DNA from: Streptomyces violaceusniger Tu 4113
GTDB taxonomy: Bacteria; Actinomycetota; Actinomycetes; Streptomycetales; Streptomycetaceae
Length of the DNA: 64,000 bases
Assembly: GCF_000147815.2 (NCBI RefSeq)
Contig: NC_015957.1
Location: 1,426,001 to 1,490,000, forward strand
Reading direction: 5' to 3'
In this document: in pieces, positions 33,206-42,381 of the stretch
Layout of the letters: every line of letters begins with the position of its first letter
Position numbering within the stretch: the first letter of the stretch is position 1
The notes under the pieces: model-generated
Told to the model about the DNA's origin: nothing
Seen by the model: only the letters and a program-made list of their open reading frames with translations
Database searches by the model: none
Made by a program: the position numbers and the translations under genes

Positions 33206-33601
33206 TCAGCCCTTCTTGGTCTCCCAGAAGATCTTGTCGATCTGGGCGATGTAGTCCAGGGCCTTCTGCCCCGTGGCCGGGTCGGTCGAGCCCTTGGCCG
33301 CGCTCAGGGCCTTGAGGGTGTCGTTGACCAGCTGGTGCAGCTCCGGGTACTTCTCGAAGTGCGGGGGCTTGAAGTAGTCGCTCCACAGCACCGAGACATG
33401 GTGCTTGGCGAGCTCCGCGCGCTCCTCCTTGATGGTGGTGGCACGGGCGCGGAAGTGCGGGTCCTCGTTGGCCTGGTACTTCTCCTGGACGGCCTTGACG
33501 GACTCGGCTTCAATACGGGCCTGGGCCGGGTCGTACACACCGCAGGGCAGGTCGCAGTGCGCGCTGACCTTAACCTTCGGGGCGAACAGGCGGGAGAGCA
33601 T
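33206..33601 (-). CDS. sodN: Nickel superoxide dismutase precursor (SodN)
   Basis: A 131-residue precursor: a 14-residue leader MLSRLFAPKVKVSA, then mature HCDLPCGVYDP. His15, Cys16 and Cys20 become the nickel hook (His1, Cys2, Cys6) after cleavage. The rest is the four-helix bundle with the usual end DYIAQIDKIFWETKKG. It destroys superoxide in the cytoplasm as a hexamer. Maturation requires the SodX protease, encoded divergently. The family is induced by nickel and regulated through Nur indirectly; no Nur box was identified with confidence. GC and codon use match the neighbours. Confidence 0.97.
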   Translation of the reverse strand: MLSRLFAPKVKVSAHCDLPCGVYDPAQARIEAESVKAVQEKYQANEDPHFRARATTIKEERAELAKHHVSVLWSDYFKPPHFEKYPELHQLVNDTLKALSAAKGSTDPATGQKALDYIAQIDKIFWETKKG

Positions 33602-33761
33602 AGAGCTGTCCTTCCATTCGTGATCGTCTTCTCAGGTGCGAGATTACTCCGTGGGGGAAGCCTTTTCTCGGGTGCCCCGGGGGGCTTAGGTCAAAAGTCC
33701 GGTGACAGGCTGGGATGCCTGGGATCGTGATGGTGCGGGGTTGAGGACCGGAGGTGCCGTG

Positions 33762-34256
33762 ATGCGGGAGCAGCTGGGCGATCACGGGCAGGAGCCCGAC
33801 CGCGACCAGCGCGGACTGCTGCGGATCGGGCTCGCGGAGGTGTACAACCCGTCGATGCAGCCGACGCTGTACCCCGGCGACCAGTTGGTGGTCCGCTACG
33901 GGGCGCCCGTGCGGCCGGGGGACGTGGTGGTGGTGCGCCATCCGTTCCGGCAGGACCTGCTGATCGTCAAGCGCGCGGTGGAGCGGCGCGAGGGCGGCTG
34001 GTGGGTCAAGGGCGACAACCCGTATGTGGAGAACGACAGCCGGGAGTTCGGCGTCGTGCCGGACGAGCTGGTGGTCGCCCGGGCATGGCTGCGGCTGCGC
34101 CCGCGCCCGGGTGCCGGACGCGGTGGTCAGCGGTCCATGGCCGGGCTGGTCTTCTGGGCGGTGTCCGCCGTACGGCCGGTGGGCTGGCGGTCCTGGCGCC
34201 GGCTGCGCTCGGCGCCGGCCGACCGCTCGGCGTCCAGGCGTTTGCGCGCGCGGTAG
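33762..34256 (+). CDS. sodX: SodX, signal-peptidase-like maturation protease of Ni-SOD
   Basis: A 164-residue S24/S26-family protein with the Ser/Lys dyad: Ser31 in YNPSMQPTLYPGD and Lys70 in LLIVKRAVER, followed by WVKGDNPYVENDSREFG. It removes the SodN leader so that His1 is exposed for nickel. ATG 33762 has GGAGG 8 nt before it. It is divergent from sodN, 160 bp apart. The last 130 bp overlap the 3' end of the convergent CGNR gene; the Arg/Trp/Ser-rich tail encoded there (GWRSWRRLRSAPADRS) lies beyond the protease fold and may be dispensable. Confidence 0.92.
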   Translation: MREQLGDHGQEPDRDQRGLLRIGLAEVYNPSMQPTLYPGDQLVVRYGAPVRPGDVVVVRHPFRQDLLIVKRAVERREGGWWVKGDNPYVENDSREFGVVPDELVVARAWLRLRPRPGAGRGGQRSMAGLVFWAVSAVRPVGWRSWRRLRSAPADRSASRRLRAR

Positions 34257-34789
34257 GCGGCCACATTGGCGCGGGTCGCGCAGCGGTCGGAGCAGTAGCG
34301 CCGGGATCGATTGGTCGAGGTGTCGAGATAGGCGTTGCGACAGGGGGACGCCTCGCAGATGCCCAGCCGGTCGGCGCCCAGCTCGGTGAGGTGGAAGGCC
34401 AGCCCCATCGAGGCGGTCGCGGCGTATCCGGCGCCCGCGTTGGCGGCGTAGTCCGCGATATGCATATGCCACTTGGGGCGGCCGTCCTCGTCGCGGATCT
34501 CATGGCCGGAGATCTGCGGGCTCACCGGGAACTCGATGAGCAGTGCGTTCAGCAGGTCCACCGCCAGCACCTCGTCGCCGCCCGCCGCCGCCTTGAAGAC
34601 GGCGCGCAGCCGGGCCCTGACCGACCTCAGCCGGGTGACATCGGCGTCCGTCGTCCGCCGGGCCGCCTGCCGGCTCTCCCCGAAGAGCGCCCGTACGGCC
34701 TCCACCGAGGTCAGGGTGTCGGTGCCGCGGCTTGGCTCCTCGCTGTTGACCAGGCGCACGGCGAGATCCGAGTAATAAGCCAGTTCCAC
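34127..34789 (-). CDS. CGNR zinc-finger/ABATE-domain transcriptional regulator
   Basis: A 220-residue protein: the N-terminal ABATE domain MELAYYSDLAVRLVNSEEPS to about residue 140, then the CGNR finger (about 150-190) with CEASPCRNAYLDTSTNRSRR and YCSDRCATRANVAAYRAR, two Cys pairs binding zinc. The finger probably binds DNA. GTG 34789 has AAGGA 7 nt upstream. Its 3' end overlaps sodX by 130 bp on the opposite strand; the overlap encodes a basic, likely disordered tail in both proteins. Confidence 0.85.
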   Translation of the reverse strand: MELAYYSDLAVRLVNSEEPSRGTDTLTSVEAVRALFGESRQAARRTTDADVTRLRSVRARLRAVFKAAAGGDEVLAVDLLNALLIEFPVSPQISGHEIRDEDGRPKWHMHIADYAANAGAGYAATASMGLAFHLTELGADRLGICEASPCRNAYLDTSTNRSRRYCSDRCATRANVAAYRARKRLDAERSAGAERSRRQDRQPTGRTADTAQKTSPAMDR

Positions 34790-34913
34790 TTGTGGTCCTT
34801 ACGACGGGGCATCTAGAGTCGGGTAAGAGGCGTTCTGCCTACGAGGGTATTACGGGGCGGCTGCGCCGGAGACGATGACGCATGGCTTACGACGCATGGC
34901 TTGGAGGGGCTCG

Positions 34914-35620
34914 ATGACGGACACCGTCGCCGTGGCGGACTGGCAGGCGTGGCAGCGGAGCTGGGACCGGCAGCAGGAGTGGTACCTCCCCGATCGTGAG
35001 GAGCGGTTCCGGGTGATGCTCGACGCGGTCGAGGCCGTCGTCGGCCCGGAGCCGAGGATCCTCGACCTGGCGTGCGGCACGGGCAGTATCTCGGACCGGG
35101 CGCTGGGCCGGTTCCCGGGCGCCACCAGCACCGGCGTGGACCTCGACCCCGCGCTGCTCACGATCGCCCGCGGCCATTTCGCGGCCGAGCCGCGCGCCGA
35201 GTTCGTGACCGCCGATCTGCGCGATCCCGGATGGACCGGGCGGCTGCCGCACGGTACGTACGACGCCGTCCTGACCGCCACGGCGCTCCACTGGCTGCGC
35301 TCGGACGAGCTGCGGGTGCTGTACGGGCAGATCGCGGGCGTCGTGCGGGAGGGCGGGGTGTTCCTCAACGCGGACCATATGCCCGCCCGGGCGTCCAGGA
35401 CTGGGCGGAGTGGTGGCAGGCCGCCGCACGGGACGAGACGCTCGCCGCACCGGTGGCCGAGCGGTTCACGATCTTCGGCGATCCGGCGAACGGCGACCAC
35501 GCGGACGGGGAGACACAGCCCGTCGCCTGGCATGCCGAGGCGCTGCGCGAGGGGGGCTTCGCGGAGGCGCGGGCCGTATGGTGCTCGCCCTCGGACGCGA
35601 TGGTGCTCGGGCTGAAGTGA
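34914..35620 (+). pseudogene. Class I SAM-dependent methyltransferase with a frameshift
   Basis: The first 155 or so codons encode a normal methyltransferase: MTDTVAVADWQAWQRSW, SAM motif I ILDLACGTGSISDRAL, and post-motif VLTATALHWLRSDELR. Around 35381-35392 (GCCCGCCCGGGCG) the reading frame slips: homologous sequence continues in another frame as PGVQDWAEWWQAAARDE through SDAMVLGLK at 35620. A single missing base explains it. The start ATG 34914 has GGAGGGG. This is either a real inactivating frameshift or a sequencing error in a GC tract; the rest of the gene shows no other decay. Confidence 0.8.
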
Positions 35621-35638
35621 TGCCGGTGGGGAGTGCGC

Positions 35639-35672
35639 GAGGGCGGTACGGGCAGGTGCCCGTACCGCCCTC
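35639..35672. terminator. Terminator between methyltransferase remnant and ABC operon
   Basis: GAGGGCGGTACGGGC at 35639-35653 pairs perfectly with 35658-35672 around AGGT, giving a 15-bp stem between convergent genes. Just beyond it, CGTGACAGCGCCTAC is duplicated (35678-35692 and 35701-35715), the second copy entering the ATPase 3' end. Confidence 0.85.
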
Positions 35673-35711
35673 GTGGCCGTGACAGCGCCTACCTCGCGCC
35701 CGTGACAGCGC

Positions 35712-36473
35712 CTACAGCACCTTGGAGAGGAACGACTTCGTCCGCTCGTGCCGCGGATTGGTCAGCACCTCACGCGGGTGCCCGGACTCCACCACCACGC
35801 CGTCGTCCATGAAGACGACCGAGTCCCCGACCTCGCGGGCGAAGCCCATCTCATGCGTGACGACGATCATCGTCATGCCATCCTCCGCGAGCCCGCGCAT
35901 CACATCGAGCACATCGCCGACCAGCTCCGGGTCGAGCGCCGAGGTGGGCTCGTCGAAGAGCATCAGCTTCGGCTCCATCGCCAGCGCCCGCGCTATCGCG
36001 ACGCGCTGCTGCTGGCCGCCGGAGAGCTGGGAGGGGTAGTTGGCCGCCTTGTCGGCGAGGCCCACCCGGTCCAGCAGCTTCAGCGCGCGCTCCCGCGCGA
36101 CCGCCTTCGTCTCGCGCTTGACCTGGACCGGCGCCTCGATCACGTTCTCCAGCGCGGTCATGTGCGGGAAGAGGTTGAAGCGCTGGAAGACCATGCCGAT
36201 GTCGCGCCGCTTCTCGGCGACCTCGCGGTCCTTGAGCTCGTAGAGCCTGTCGCCCTTCTGGCGGTAGCCGACCAGCTCGCCGTCGACGGACAGCCGCCCG
36301 GAGTTGATCTTCTCCAGGTGGTTGATGCAGCGCAGGAAGGTGGACTTGCCGGAGCCGGACGGGCCGATCAGGCAGAACACCTCGCGCGGCGCGACCTCGA
36401 GGTCGATGCCCTTGAGGACCTGCACCGGGCCGAAGGACTTGTGGACGCCTTCGGCCTTCACCATGGCGGTCAT
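35712..36473 (-). CDS. Polar amino-acid ABC transporter ATPase (GlnQ/GluA-like)
   Basis: A 253-residue ABC ATPase: Walker [15 protein letters not shown] at about residues 36-49, signature [17 protein letters not shown] at about 148-164, and Walker [18 protein letters not shown]. It has the PAAT-family sequence throughout ([18 protein letters not shown]). Its ATG overlaps the permease stop by 4 bp. With the permease and binding protein it forms a complete three-gene importer, probably for glutamate/glutamine-type amino acids; the exact substrate is not shown. Confidence 0.9.
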   Translation of the reverse strand: MTAMVKAEGVHKSFGPVQVLKGIDLEVAPREVFCLIGPSGSGKSTFLRCINHLEKINSGRLSVDGELVGYRQKGDRLYELKDREVAEKRRDIGMVFQRFNLFPHMTALENVIEAPVQVKRETKAVARERALKLLDRVGLADKAANYPSQLSGGQQQRVAIARALAMEPKLMLFDEPTSALDPELVGDVLDVMRGLAEDGMTMIVVTHEMGFAREVGDSVVFMDDGVVVESGHPREVLTNPRHERTKSFLSKVL

Positions 36474-37408
36474 GCGCCGACACCTCCGGAGCGGTTGCTG
36501 AAGGAGAGCAGATTGGCCCGGACCCGCTGCAGCGGGGTGGCCGGCAGGCTGCGGCTCGAGCCGCGCGCGTAGTACCGCTCCAGGTAGTACTGGCCCACGC
36601 TCAGGACGGAGGTGAGGATCAGGTACCAGGCGGCCGCCAGGAAGAGCATCTCCGCCGTGGCACCGGAGTTCTGGCCGACCTCGGAGGTGGCCTGCAGCAG
36701 ATCCCAGTACTGGACCGCGATCACCAGCGAGGTGGTCTTGAGCATGTTGATGAACTCATTGCCGGTCGGCGGCACGATCACCCGCATCGCCTGCGGCAGC
36801 ACCACCCGGCGCAGCGTCTTGGCGTGGCTCATCCCGAGCGCCTGGGCGGCCTCGGACTGACCCTCGTCGACCGACTGGAGGCCCGCCCGGCAGATCTCGG
36901 CCATGTACGCGGCCTCGTTCAGGCCCAGGCCCAGCAGGGCGGCCAGGAACGGGGTCATGAAGTCCGACCACTCGTCCTTGTAGATCGGCATGATGTTGAT
37001 GTAGTCGAACACCAGGCCGAGGTTGAACCAGACCAGTAGCTGCACATAGACCGGGGTGCCGCGGAAGAACCAGATGTAGCCCCAGGCGATGGAGGCGGTC
37101 ACCGGGTTCTTCGACAGCCGCATCACGGCGAGGATGATGCCGAGGACCACGCCGAGCACCATCGAGAGGATGGTGATCCAGACGGTGTTGCGAACGCCCC
37201 TGAGGACCTCGCCGTCGAAGAAGTAGTCCGGGATGGCGTTCCAGTTCACATCGCCGCGGGCGAACGCGGAGATGAGCAGGAAGAGCACGGCGATGGTGAT
37301 GACCGCGGAGACCCAGCGGCCGTAGTGCCGCACCGGGATGGCCTTGATGTTCTCCGGCGCCGGCGGCGGGGCGTCGACCGGACCCGCCTTGTCAATCTTT
37401 GTCGTCAC
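36470..37408 (-). CDS. Polar amino-acid ABC transporter permease
   Basis: A 312-residue HisMQ-type permease. A hydrophilic Pro-rich N terminus precedes the first helix ([20 protein letters not shown]), and the EAA loop reads [20 protein letters not shown]. Only one permease gene is present, so it must work as a homodimer. GTG 37408 is the start; the binding-protein gene ends 43 bp upstream. The stop overlaps the ATPase start. Confidence 0.88.
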   Translation of the reverse strand: MTTKIDKAGPVDAPPPAPENIKAIPVRHYGRWVSAVITIAVLFLLISAFARGDVNWNAIPDYFFDGEVLRGVRNTVWITILSMVLGVVLGIILAVMRLSKNPVTASIAWGYIWFFRGTPVYVQLLVWFNLGLVFDYINIMPIYKDEWSDFMTPFLAALLGLGLNEAAYMAEICRAGLQSVDEGQSEAAQALGMSHAKTLRRVVLPQAMRVIVPPTGNEFINMLKTTSLVIAVQYWDLLQATSEVGQNSGATAEMLFLAAAWYLILTSVLSVGQYYLERYYARGSSRSLPATPLQRVRANLLSFSNRSGGVGA

Positions 37409-37451
37409 GGATGGTGCCTTTCAGCGCGAGCGCGGACGGGGGAGGGCCGGA

Positions 37452-38405
37452 TCACTTGCCGCCGTTGATGATGGCCTTGGTGACCGCGCCTTCCTTGACG
37501 CCCCACTTCGCGATGATCTTGTCGTATTCGCCGTTCGCGACGATCAGGGCGAGGGCCTGCTTGATGGCGTCGCGAAGCTGAGTGTTCTTCTTGGCGATGG
37601 CGATGCCGTACGGGGCCGCCTCCACCTGCTCGCCGACGAGCTCGAAGTCCTTGCCGCCGCCGGAGGTCTTCACGGCGTACGCGGCGACCGGGAAGTCGCT
37701 GGAGCCGGCCACGGCGCCACCGCCGCGCAGCCGGGTCTGGGCCTCGGTGTCATTGCCGAACGCCTCGACCGAGATCTTGCCCTTGCCGTTCTTCTGGCAG
37801 GTCTTCGACTGGGACTTGGCCAGGTCGTGGGAGACGGTGCCGCGCTGCACGACGACCTTCTTGCCGCACAGGTCGTCCCACGTCTTGATCCCCGTGTTGG
37901 CGCCCTTCTTGGTGTAGATCGAGACACCCGCGGTGAAGTAGTCGACGAAGTCGACGCCCTCGCCCGCCTTCTTGCCGGTGTCCGGGTCGACACCCTCCTG
38001 GCGGCCCTTGTTGTCGGTCATGGCCGACATGGCGATGTCGTAACGCTTGGAGCGCAGGCCCGAGAGCAGGGTGTCGAAGGTGCCGTTGTTGAACTCGAAC
38101 TTCACCCCGAGCTGCTTGCCGAGGGCGTCGGCGATGTCCGGGTCGATGCCCATGACCTCGCCGTTCTTCTTGAACTCGACCGGCGGATAGTTGATGTCCG
38201 AGCCGACCTTGATCACCTTGGCGCTCTGGATCTCCTTGGGGAGCTGGTTGAAGAGCGGGGCCGCGTTGGTGTTCGACCCACCAGTGGCCTTGTCGGTCTG
38301 GTCGCCGCAGCCCGTCAGCAGCAAGGCACCTGCCACCGCTATCGCGCCGACGGAGGCCATCCGGGACTTCAGGGTGGCCCCACGGGGCGTGAAGCTGGCG
38401 GTCAT
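37452..38405 (-). CDS. Amino-acid-binding lipoprotein of ABC transporter
   Basis: A 317-residue SBP_bac_3 protein. The lipoprotein signal ends in the lipobox LTGC (Cys at about residue 33, after VGAIAVAGALLL). The mature sequence has the family start VIKVGSDINYPPVEFKKNGE and MGIDPDIADALGKQLG. It is the first gene of the operon and captures the amino acid outside the membrane. A Lys/Gly-rich insert with two Cys (DDLCGKK and KTCQKNGKG), perhaps disulfide-linked, is not usual in enteric relatives. Confidence 0.9.
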   Translation of the reverse strand: MTASFTPRGATLKSRMASVGAIAVAGALLLTGCGDQTDKATGGSNTNAAPLFNQLPKEIQSAKVIKVGSDINYPPVEFKKNGEVMGIDPDIADALGKQLGVKFEFNNGTFDTLLSGLRSKRYDIAMSAMTDNKGRQEGVDPDTGKKAGEGVDFVDYFTAGVSIYTKKGANTGIKTWDDLCGKKVVVQRGTVSHDLAKSQSKTCQKNGKGKISVEAFGNDTEAQTRLRGGGAVAGSSDFPVAAYAVKTSGGGKDFELVGEQVEAAPYGIAIAKKNTQLRDAIKQALALIVANGEYDKIIAKWGVKEGAVTKAIINGGK

Positions 38406-38913
38406 GCTGGTTCCTCCGGCAGGGTGAGGGGGCGAGATCTCGGGAACACGTTTGTGGGTGTCGCGATCTCGTGTGATTGGGGCATCTTGTCATCGGACGG
38501 GCCCGTGCGGGCCGCCGGCCATGTCAAAATCGGATAACGGGCGATCCCCGTGGTGCACAACCGGACAGCGGCGCCGGCCGGACAGCGACGGCCCGAGACG
38601 CGGGGCGGGCTCATGATCACGCGGAGAACAGCGCGTGACGGAGGCATGGACTTTCCCTAGAGATTCGCCCGCCTTCAGCCTTAATGCCCGGTTTTCCGGT
38701 GTCATCGCACCGGAACACGCTCGTCGCTCGACGTGCGCTTCAGGTAGAACAGACGGCACCCCTCACCCGGGGCTCAGGGCGTGTGTGCGACGCGCCCGGC
38801 GTCCGTACCCAGACCCATGCGGTGGTCATCCGCTGAATGGGACGACGCGGTGCCCGCCCGCTCCGAACCTGGGGCGGATACCCTCGACAGAAAAACGACA
38901 AAGGGGTCAAACA
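38406..38913. other. 508-bp divergent intergenic region, no gene seen
   Basis: The gap between the ABC operon (minus) and the malic-enzyme gene (plus) holds no supportable coding sequence; the frame is open towards the malic-enzyme start but its residues show no family likeness. Two sets of promoters are expected. No nitrogen- or carbon-regulator box was recognised with confidence. Confidence 0.5.
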
Positions 38914-40158
38914 GTGGCAGCGGAGATGGTCAATCCTCGCAGCGACAGCACAAGCGGCAGCACAAGCGGCAGTGGCGAAGGAGCCGACGGCGTGACCGGC
39001 GAAGAGCCCTTCGACCCGGCATTCGCCCTGCACCGCGGCGGCAAGATGGCCGTCCAGGCGACCGTGCCCGTGCGCGACCGGGACGATCTGTCCCTCGCGT
39101 ACACACCGGGCGTGGCCAAGGTCTGCAGCGCCATCGCCGAGCAGCCCGAGCTCGTCCACGACTACACCTGGAAGTCCCAGGTCGTCGCCGTGGTGACGGA
39201 CGGCAGCGCGGTGCTGGGGCTCGGTGACATCGGCCCGGAGGCGTCCCTCCCGGTCATGGAGGGCAAGGCGATCCTCTTCAAGCAGTTCGGCGGTGTCGAC
39301 GCGGTGCCGATCGCGCTCGACTGCCGGGACGTGGACGAGATCGTGGAGACCGTCGCCCGGCTCGCGCCCTCGTTCGGCGGCGTCAATCTGGAGGACATCT
39401 CCGCGCCCCGCTGCTTCGAGATCGAGCGCAAGCTCCAGGAGCGGGTCGACATCCCGATCTTCCATGACGACCAGCACGGCACGGCGGTGGTCACCCTCGC
39501 CGCGCTGCGCAACGCCGCCAGGCTGACGGACCGCGCGCTGGGCCAGCTCCGCGCCGTCATCTCCGGCGCCGGCGCCGCCGGTGTGGCCATCGCCCGGATC
39601 CTCACCGAGGCGGGCATCGGCGATGTCGCCGTGTGCGACCGCAAGGGCGTCGTCTCGCAGGACCGCGAGGACCTCACCGACGTCAAGCGCGAGCTGGCCG
39701 GGTTCACCAACAAGGCCGGGCTCACCGGATCCCTGGAGGCCGCGCTGGACGGCGCCGACGTCTTCATCGGCGTCAGCGGCGGCACGGTGCCGGAGGACGC
39801 GGTGGCGAAGATGGCCTCGGGCGCCTTCATCTTCGCGATGGCCAACCCCAACCCGGAGATCCACCCGGACGTCGCCCACCGGTACGCGGCCGTGGTCGCC
39901 ACCGGGCGCAGCGACTTCCCGAACCAGATCAACAACGTCCTCGCCTTCCCCGGCATCTTCGCGGGCGCCCTCCAGGTCCGGGCCTCCCGGATCACCGAGG
40001 GCATGAAGCTCGCGGCCGCCGAGGCGCTGGCCGCGGTGGTGGCCGATGAGCTGAGCGCGGACAAGGTCATCCCCTCGCCGTTCGACGACCGGGTCGCCCC
40101 CGCCGTGACCGCGGCCGTCGCCGCGGCCGCCCGCGCGGAGGGCGTCGCCCGCCGCTGA
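38914..40158 (+). CDS. NAD(P)-dependent malic enzyme
   Basis: A 414-residue short-form malic enzyme that decarboxylates malate to pyruvate. It contains SLAYTPGVAKVCSAI (substrate loop with the catalytic Tyr), the Lys/Asp region TDGSAVLGLGDIGP, the metal site IPIFHDDQHGTAVV, the dinucleotide fold VISGAGAAGVAIARIL, and the late motif FAMANPNPEIHPD. The first 28 residues are a Ser/Thr/Gly-rich extension (STSGSTSGSGEGADG). GTG 38914 has AAGGGG at 8 nt. A long terminator follows. Cofactor preference cannot be assigned from the motifs alone. Confidence 0.92.
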   Translation: MAAEMVNPRSDSTSGSTSGSGEGADGVTGEEPFDPAFALHRGGKMAVQATVPVRDRDDLSLAYTPGVAKVCSAIAEQPELVHDYTWKSQVVAVVTDGSAVLGLGDIGPEASLPVMEGKAILFKQFGGVDAVPIALDCRDVDEIVETVARLAPSFGGVNLEDISAPRCFEIERKLQERVDIPIFHDDQHGTAVVTLAALRNAARLTDRALGQLRAVISGAGAAGVAIARILTEAGIGDVAVCDRKGVVSQDREDLTDVKRELAGFTNKAGLTGSLEAALDGADVFIGVSGGTVPEDAVAKMASGAFIFAMANPNPEIHPDVAHRYAAVVATGRSDFPNQINNVLAFPGIFAGALQVRASRITEGMKLAAAEALAAVVADELSADKVIPSPFDDRVAPAVTAAVAAAARAEGVARR

Positions 40159-40214
40159 CGCCCGCCAGGGCCCAGGCGCCATCGCGCGCCGGGCCATCGC
40201 GGGCTGTGTCTTCA

Positions 40215-40255
40215 CGGGCCGGTCCGCCCCTCATCCGGAGGGGTGGACCGGCCCG
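40215..40255. terminator. Terminator after malic-enzyme gene
   Basis: Arms 40215-40232 and 40238-40255 form an 18-bp stem with one G-T wobble and a 5-nt loop, 57 bp after the stop codon. Confidence 0.85.
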
Positions 40256-40335
40256 TCGGCTTGTGTGCGGTGGGCGAGCGGGGTCACACCGTGGCGTGGT
40301 TCCGTGGGATCGCCGTGCGGCCTAAGGTCGGGATC

Positions 40336-41298
40336 ATGTTCGCTGCCTATGCCGCACGTATCGACCGTGACCAGCCGCTGAACGGCCTCGAACTGGGGGA
40401 GCGCCCCGAGCCGCAGGCCCGGCCCGGCTGGACGACCGTGAACGTCAAGGCCGCCTCGCTCAACCACCACGACCTGTGGTCGCTGCGCGGTGTGGGGCTC
40501 GGCGAGGAGTCGCTTCCGATGATCCTCGGCTGCGACGCGGCCGGGATCGACGAGGACGGCAACGAGGTCGTCCTCCACTCCGTCATCGGCCAGAGCGGAC
40601 ACGGCGTCGGTCCGAAGGAGCCCCGCTCCATCCTCACCGAGCGCTACCAGGGCACCTTCGCCGAGAAGGTGACCGTCCCGAGCTGGAATCTGCTGCCCAA
40701 GCCCAAGGAGCTCTCCTTCGAGGAGGCCGCCTGCCTGCCCACGGCCTGGCTGACCGCGTACCGCATGCTGTTCACCAACGCGGGGGTGCGCCCCGGCGAC
40801 AGTGTCCTGGTCCAGGGCGCGGGCGGCGGTGTGGCCACTGCCGCGATCGTGCTGGGCGCGGCCGCCGGTCTGCGGATGCTGGCCACCAGCCGTGACGAGG
40901 CCAAGCGGGCCCGCGCCGTCGAGCTGGGCGCCGAGAGCGCGTACGAACCGGGGGAGCGGCTGCCGCGCCGGGTGGACGCCGTGATCGAGACGGTGGGCGC
41001 CGCGACCTGGTCGCATTCGGTGAAGTCCCTCAAGCCCGGTGGCACCCTGGTGATTTCGGGCGCCACCAGCGGCCCCAACCCGAAGGCCACCGAGCTCAAC
41101 CGGATCTTCTTCCTGGAGCTGAAGGTCGTCGGCTCCACGATGGGCGGGAAGGACGAGCTGGAGGACCTGCTGAGCTTCTGCGCCGCCCGCGGTGTACGAC
41201 CGGTGATCGACTCGGTGCTGCCGCTGGACCGGGCCCGTGAGGGGTTCGAGAAGATGGCGGGCGGCGATCTGTTCGGCAAGGTCGTATTGACGGTCTGA
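40336..41298 (+). CDS. Zinc-type alcohol dehydrogenase-like MDR oxidoreductase
   Basis: A 320-residue medium-chain dehydrogenase/reductase: an N-terminal GroES-like fold (SLNHHDLWSLRGVGLGEESL), then the Rossmann loop VLVQGAGGGVATAAIVLGAA at about residues 156-175. The four structural-zinc cysteines are absent, so it belongs to the quinone-oxidoreductase branch and probably uses NADPH. The start is ATG 40336 (MFAAYAARIDRDQPLNGLEL). The substrate is unknown; it stands alone between terminator and convergent gene. Confidence 0.88.
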   Translation: MFAAYAARIDRDQPLNGLELGERPEPQARPGWTTVNVKAASLNHHDLWSLRGVGLGEESLPMILGCDAAGIDEDGNEVVLHSVIGQSGHGVGPKEPRSILTERYQGTFAEKVTVPSWNLLPKPKELSFEEAACLPTAWLTAYRMLFTNAGVRPGDSVLVQGAGGGVATAAIVLGAAAGLRMLATSRDEAKRARAVELGAESAYEPGERLPRRVDAVIETVGAATWSHSVKSLKPGGTLVISGATSGPNPKATELNRIFFLELKVVGSTMGGKDELEDLLSFCAARGVRPVIDSVLPLDRAREGFEKMAGGDLFGKVVLTV

Positions 41299-41456
41299 AT
41301 ACCGTGCCGCCCTCCACGGTCGCGATGGGGGCCGGGGATTCGCGCGGGAATTCGAACAGGCCCGGTGGATCCGGTCCGCGCCGAGAAGGCGTCGAGAGAG
41401 CGCCGAGACGGCGGCGAGCATATGCCGGAGGCTTGGCGCGAAGCCCGCGCGATGAT

Positions 41457-42251
41457 CTACCCGGCCTCGCGCTCCGGCGAATTCGCGGAATTCCGCGACG
41501 CCGCCGCCGACTGCGGTACGAAGCTCCGCCGGAAGCGATAGGAGCGGGACGCGGAACCCACCAGACCGGGGAAGTCGCGCACCCGGTCCCAGAGGGACGA
41601 GCCGCCGCCGCGCGGCCCATCGGCCGCCATCGCCGCCTCGTACGTCTCCACGCCGGTCCAGCGGGCGTAGTTGAACACCCGGACGCGGTCGGTGCTCAGA
41701 TGGCGCTCGCCGTCGACGATCAGATGGAAGTCGGCGGAGATCAGGCCCGGGTCGGGCTCGTTCTCCAGGGCCTCGATGACCAGGTCGATCCAGGACCGGC
41801 GGAGCCCGGGGTCGGGGTCGTCGAAGTCGATCTCGACCACGACGATCAGCCCGGGGTCCGACCCGGGGTCCGGCGTATCGCTCTGGGCGGCCGGTGCCTG
41901 GAAGCCGCGGTAGTGGCGGTACGAGGAGAGGCCGAGCCTCTTGATGTCCGGGACCGTGCTGTCGATCTCGTCGTTGCGCTGCCGGCGCTGGGTCCGGACG
42001 AAGGCGTGGTACGCGGCCTCACTGGCCCACTGGGAGTGGTGCATCAACGTATCGCCGTCCGTACCCGCGTAGAGGTTGTAGGAGAGCAACTCGGGTGCCG
42101 GCCAGAGGTGGCCGTCCCAGGTGGCGGCGATGGCGTCGACCGTGGCCCGCTGCCGTTCCGGTGTGCCTACGCTCCAGGTGCTGAACAGCGCGGCACCCAC
42201 ATCGGGCCGGGTGAGATCGGGCAGCGGGCCGGAGCTGGGCAGGGCGGACAT
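41457..42251 (-). CDS. Antibiotic biosynthesis monooxygenase (ABM)-domain protein
   Basis: A 264-residue protein, MSALPSSGPLPDLTRPDVGA onward. The first half resembles an ABM ferredoxin-like fold (WDGHLWPAPELLSYNLYAGT; HHSQWASEAAYHAFVRTQRR); the second half looks like a repeat of the same fold (VVVEIDFDDPDPGLRRSWID; SADFHLIVDGERHLSTDRVR). Such dimeric-barrel pairs occur in quinone-modifying oxygenases and in proteins of unknown role. ATG 42251 has GAGGAG upstream. The upstream frame is open but consists of tandem repeats. No oxidised substrate is suggested by its neighbours. Confidence 0.8.
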   Translation of the reverse strand: MSALPSSGPLPDLTRPDVGAALFSTWSVGTPERQRATVDAIAATWDGHLWPAPELLSYNLYAGTDGDTLMHHSQWASEAAYHAFVRTQRRQRNDEIDSTVPDIKRLGLSSYRHYRGFQAPAAQSDTPDPGSDPGLIVVVEIDFDDPDPGLRRSWIDLVIEALENEPDPGLISADFHLIVDGERHLSTDRVRVFNYARWTGVETYEAAMAADGPRGGGSSLWDRVRDFPGLVGSASRSYRFRRSFVPQSAAASRNSANSPEREAG

Positions 42252-42302
42252 GACGGTCTCCTCGCGGTCGGGAAGAGCTGGGAAGGACACGGGGATCGGG
42301 GC

Positions 42303-42334
42303 CGGAGGGGCGCCCCCCGTGGTGCGCCCCTCCG
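42303..42334. terminator. Hairpin between padR and the ABM gene
   Basis: CGGAGGGGCGC (42303-42313) pairs with GCGCCCCTCCG (42324-42334), an 11-bp stem with a 10-nt loop. It is 166 bp past the padR stop and 52 bp before the ABM start on the same strand, so it may terminate padR or structure the ABM leader. Confidence 0.5.
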
Positions 42335-42351
42335 ACCCCGATCCTGGAACT

Positions 42352-42365
42352 TCAACCGCGGTTGA
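42352..42365. promoter_or_regulatory. Palindrome TCAACCGCGGTTGA upstream of the ABM gene
   Basis: A perfect 14-bp palindrome lying 101 bp before the ABM start. Its form (TCAACC/GGTTGA) resembles MerR/SoxR-class operators and could mark the promoter. Confidence 0.5.
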
Positions 42366-42381
42366 GGTCAAGCGGTGGATG

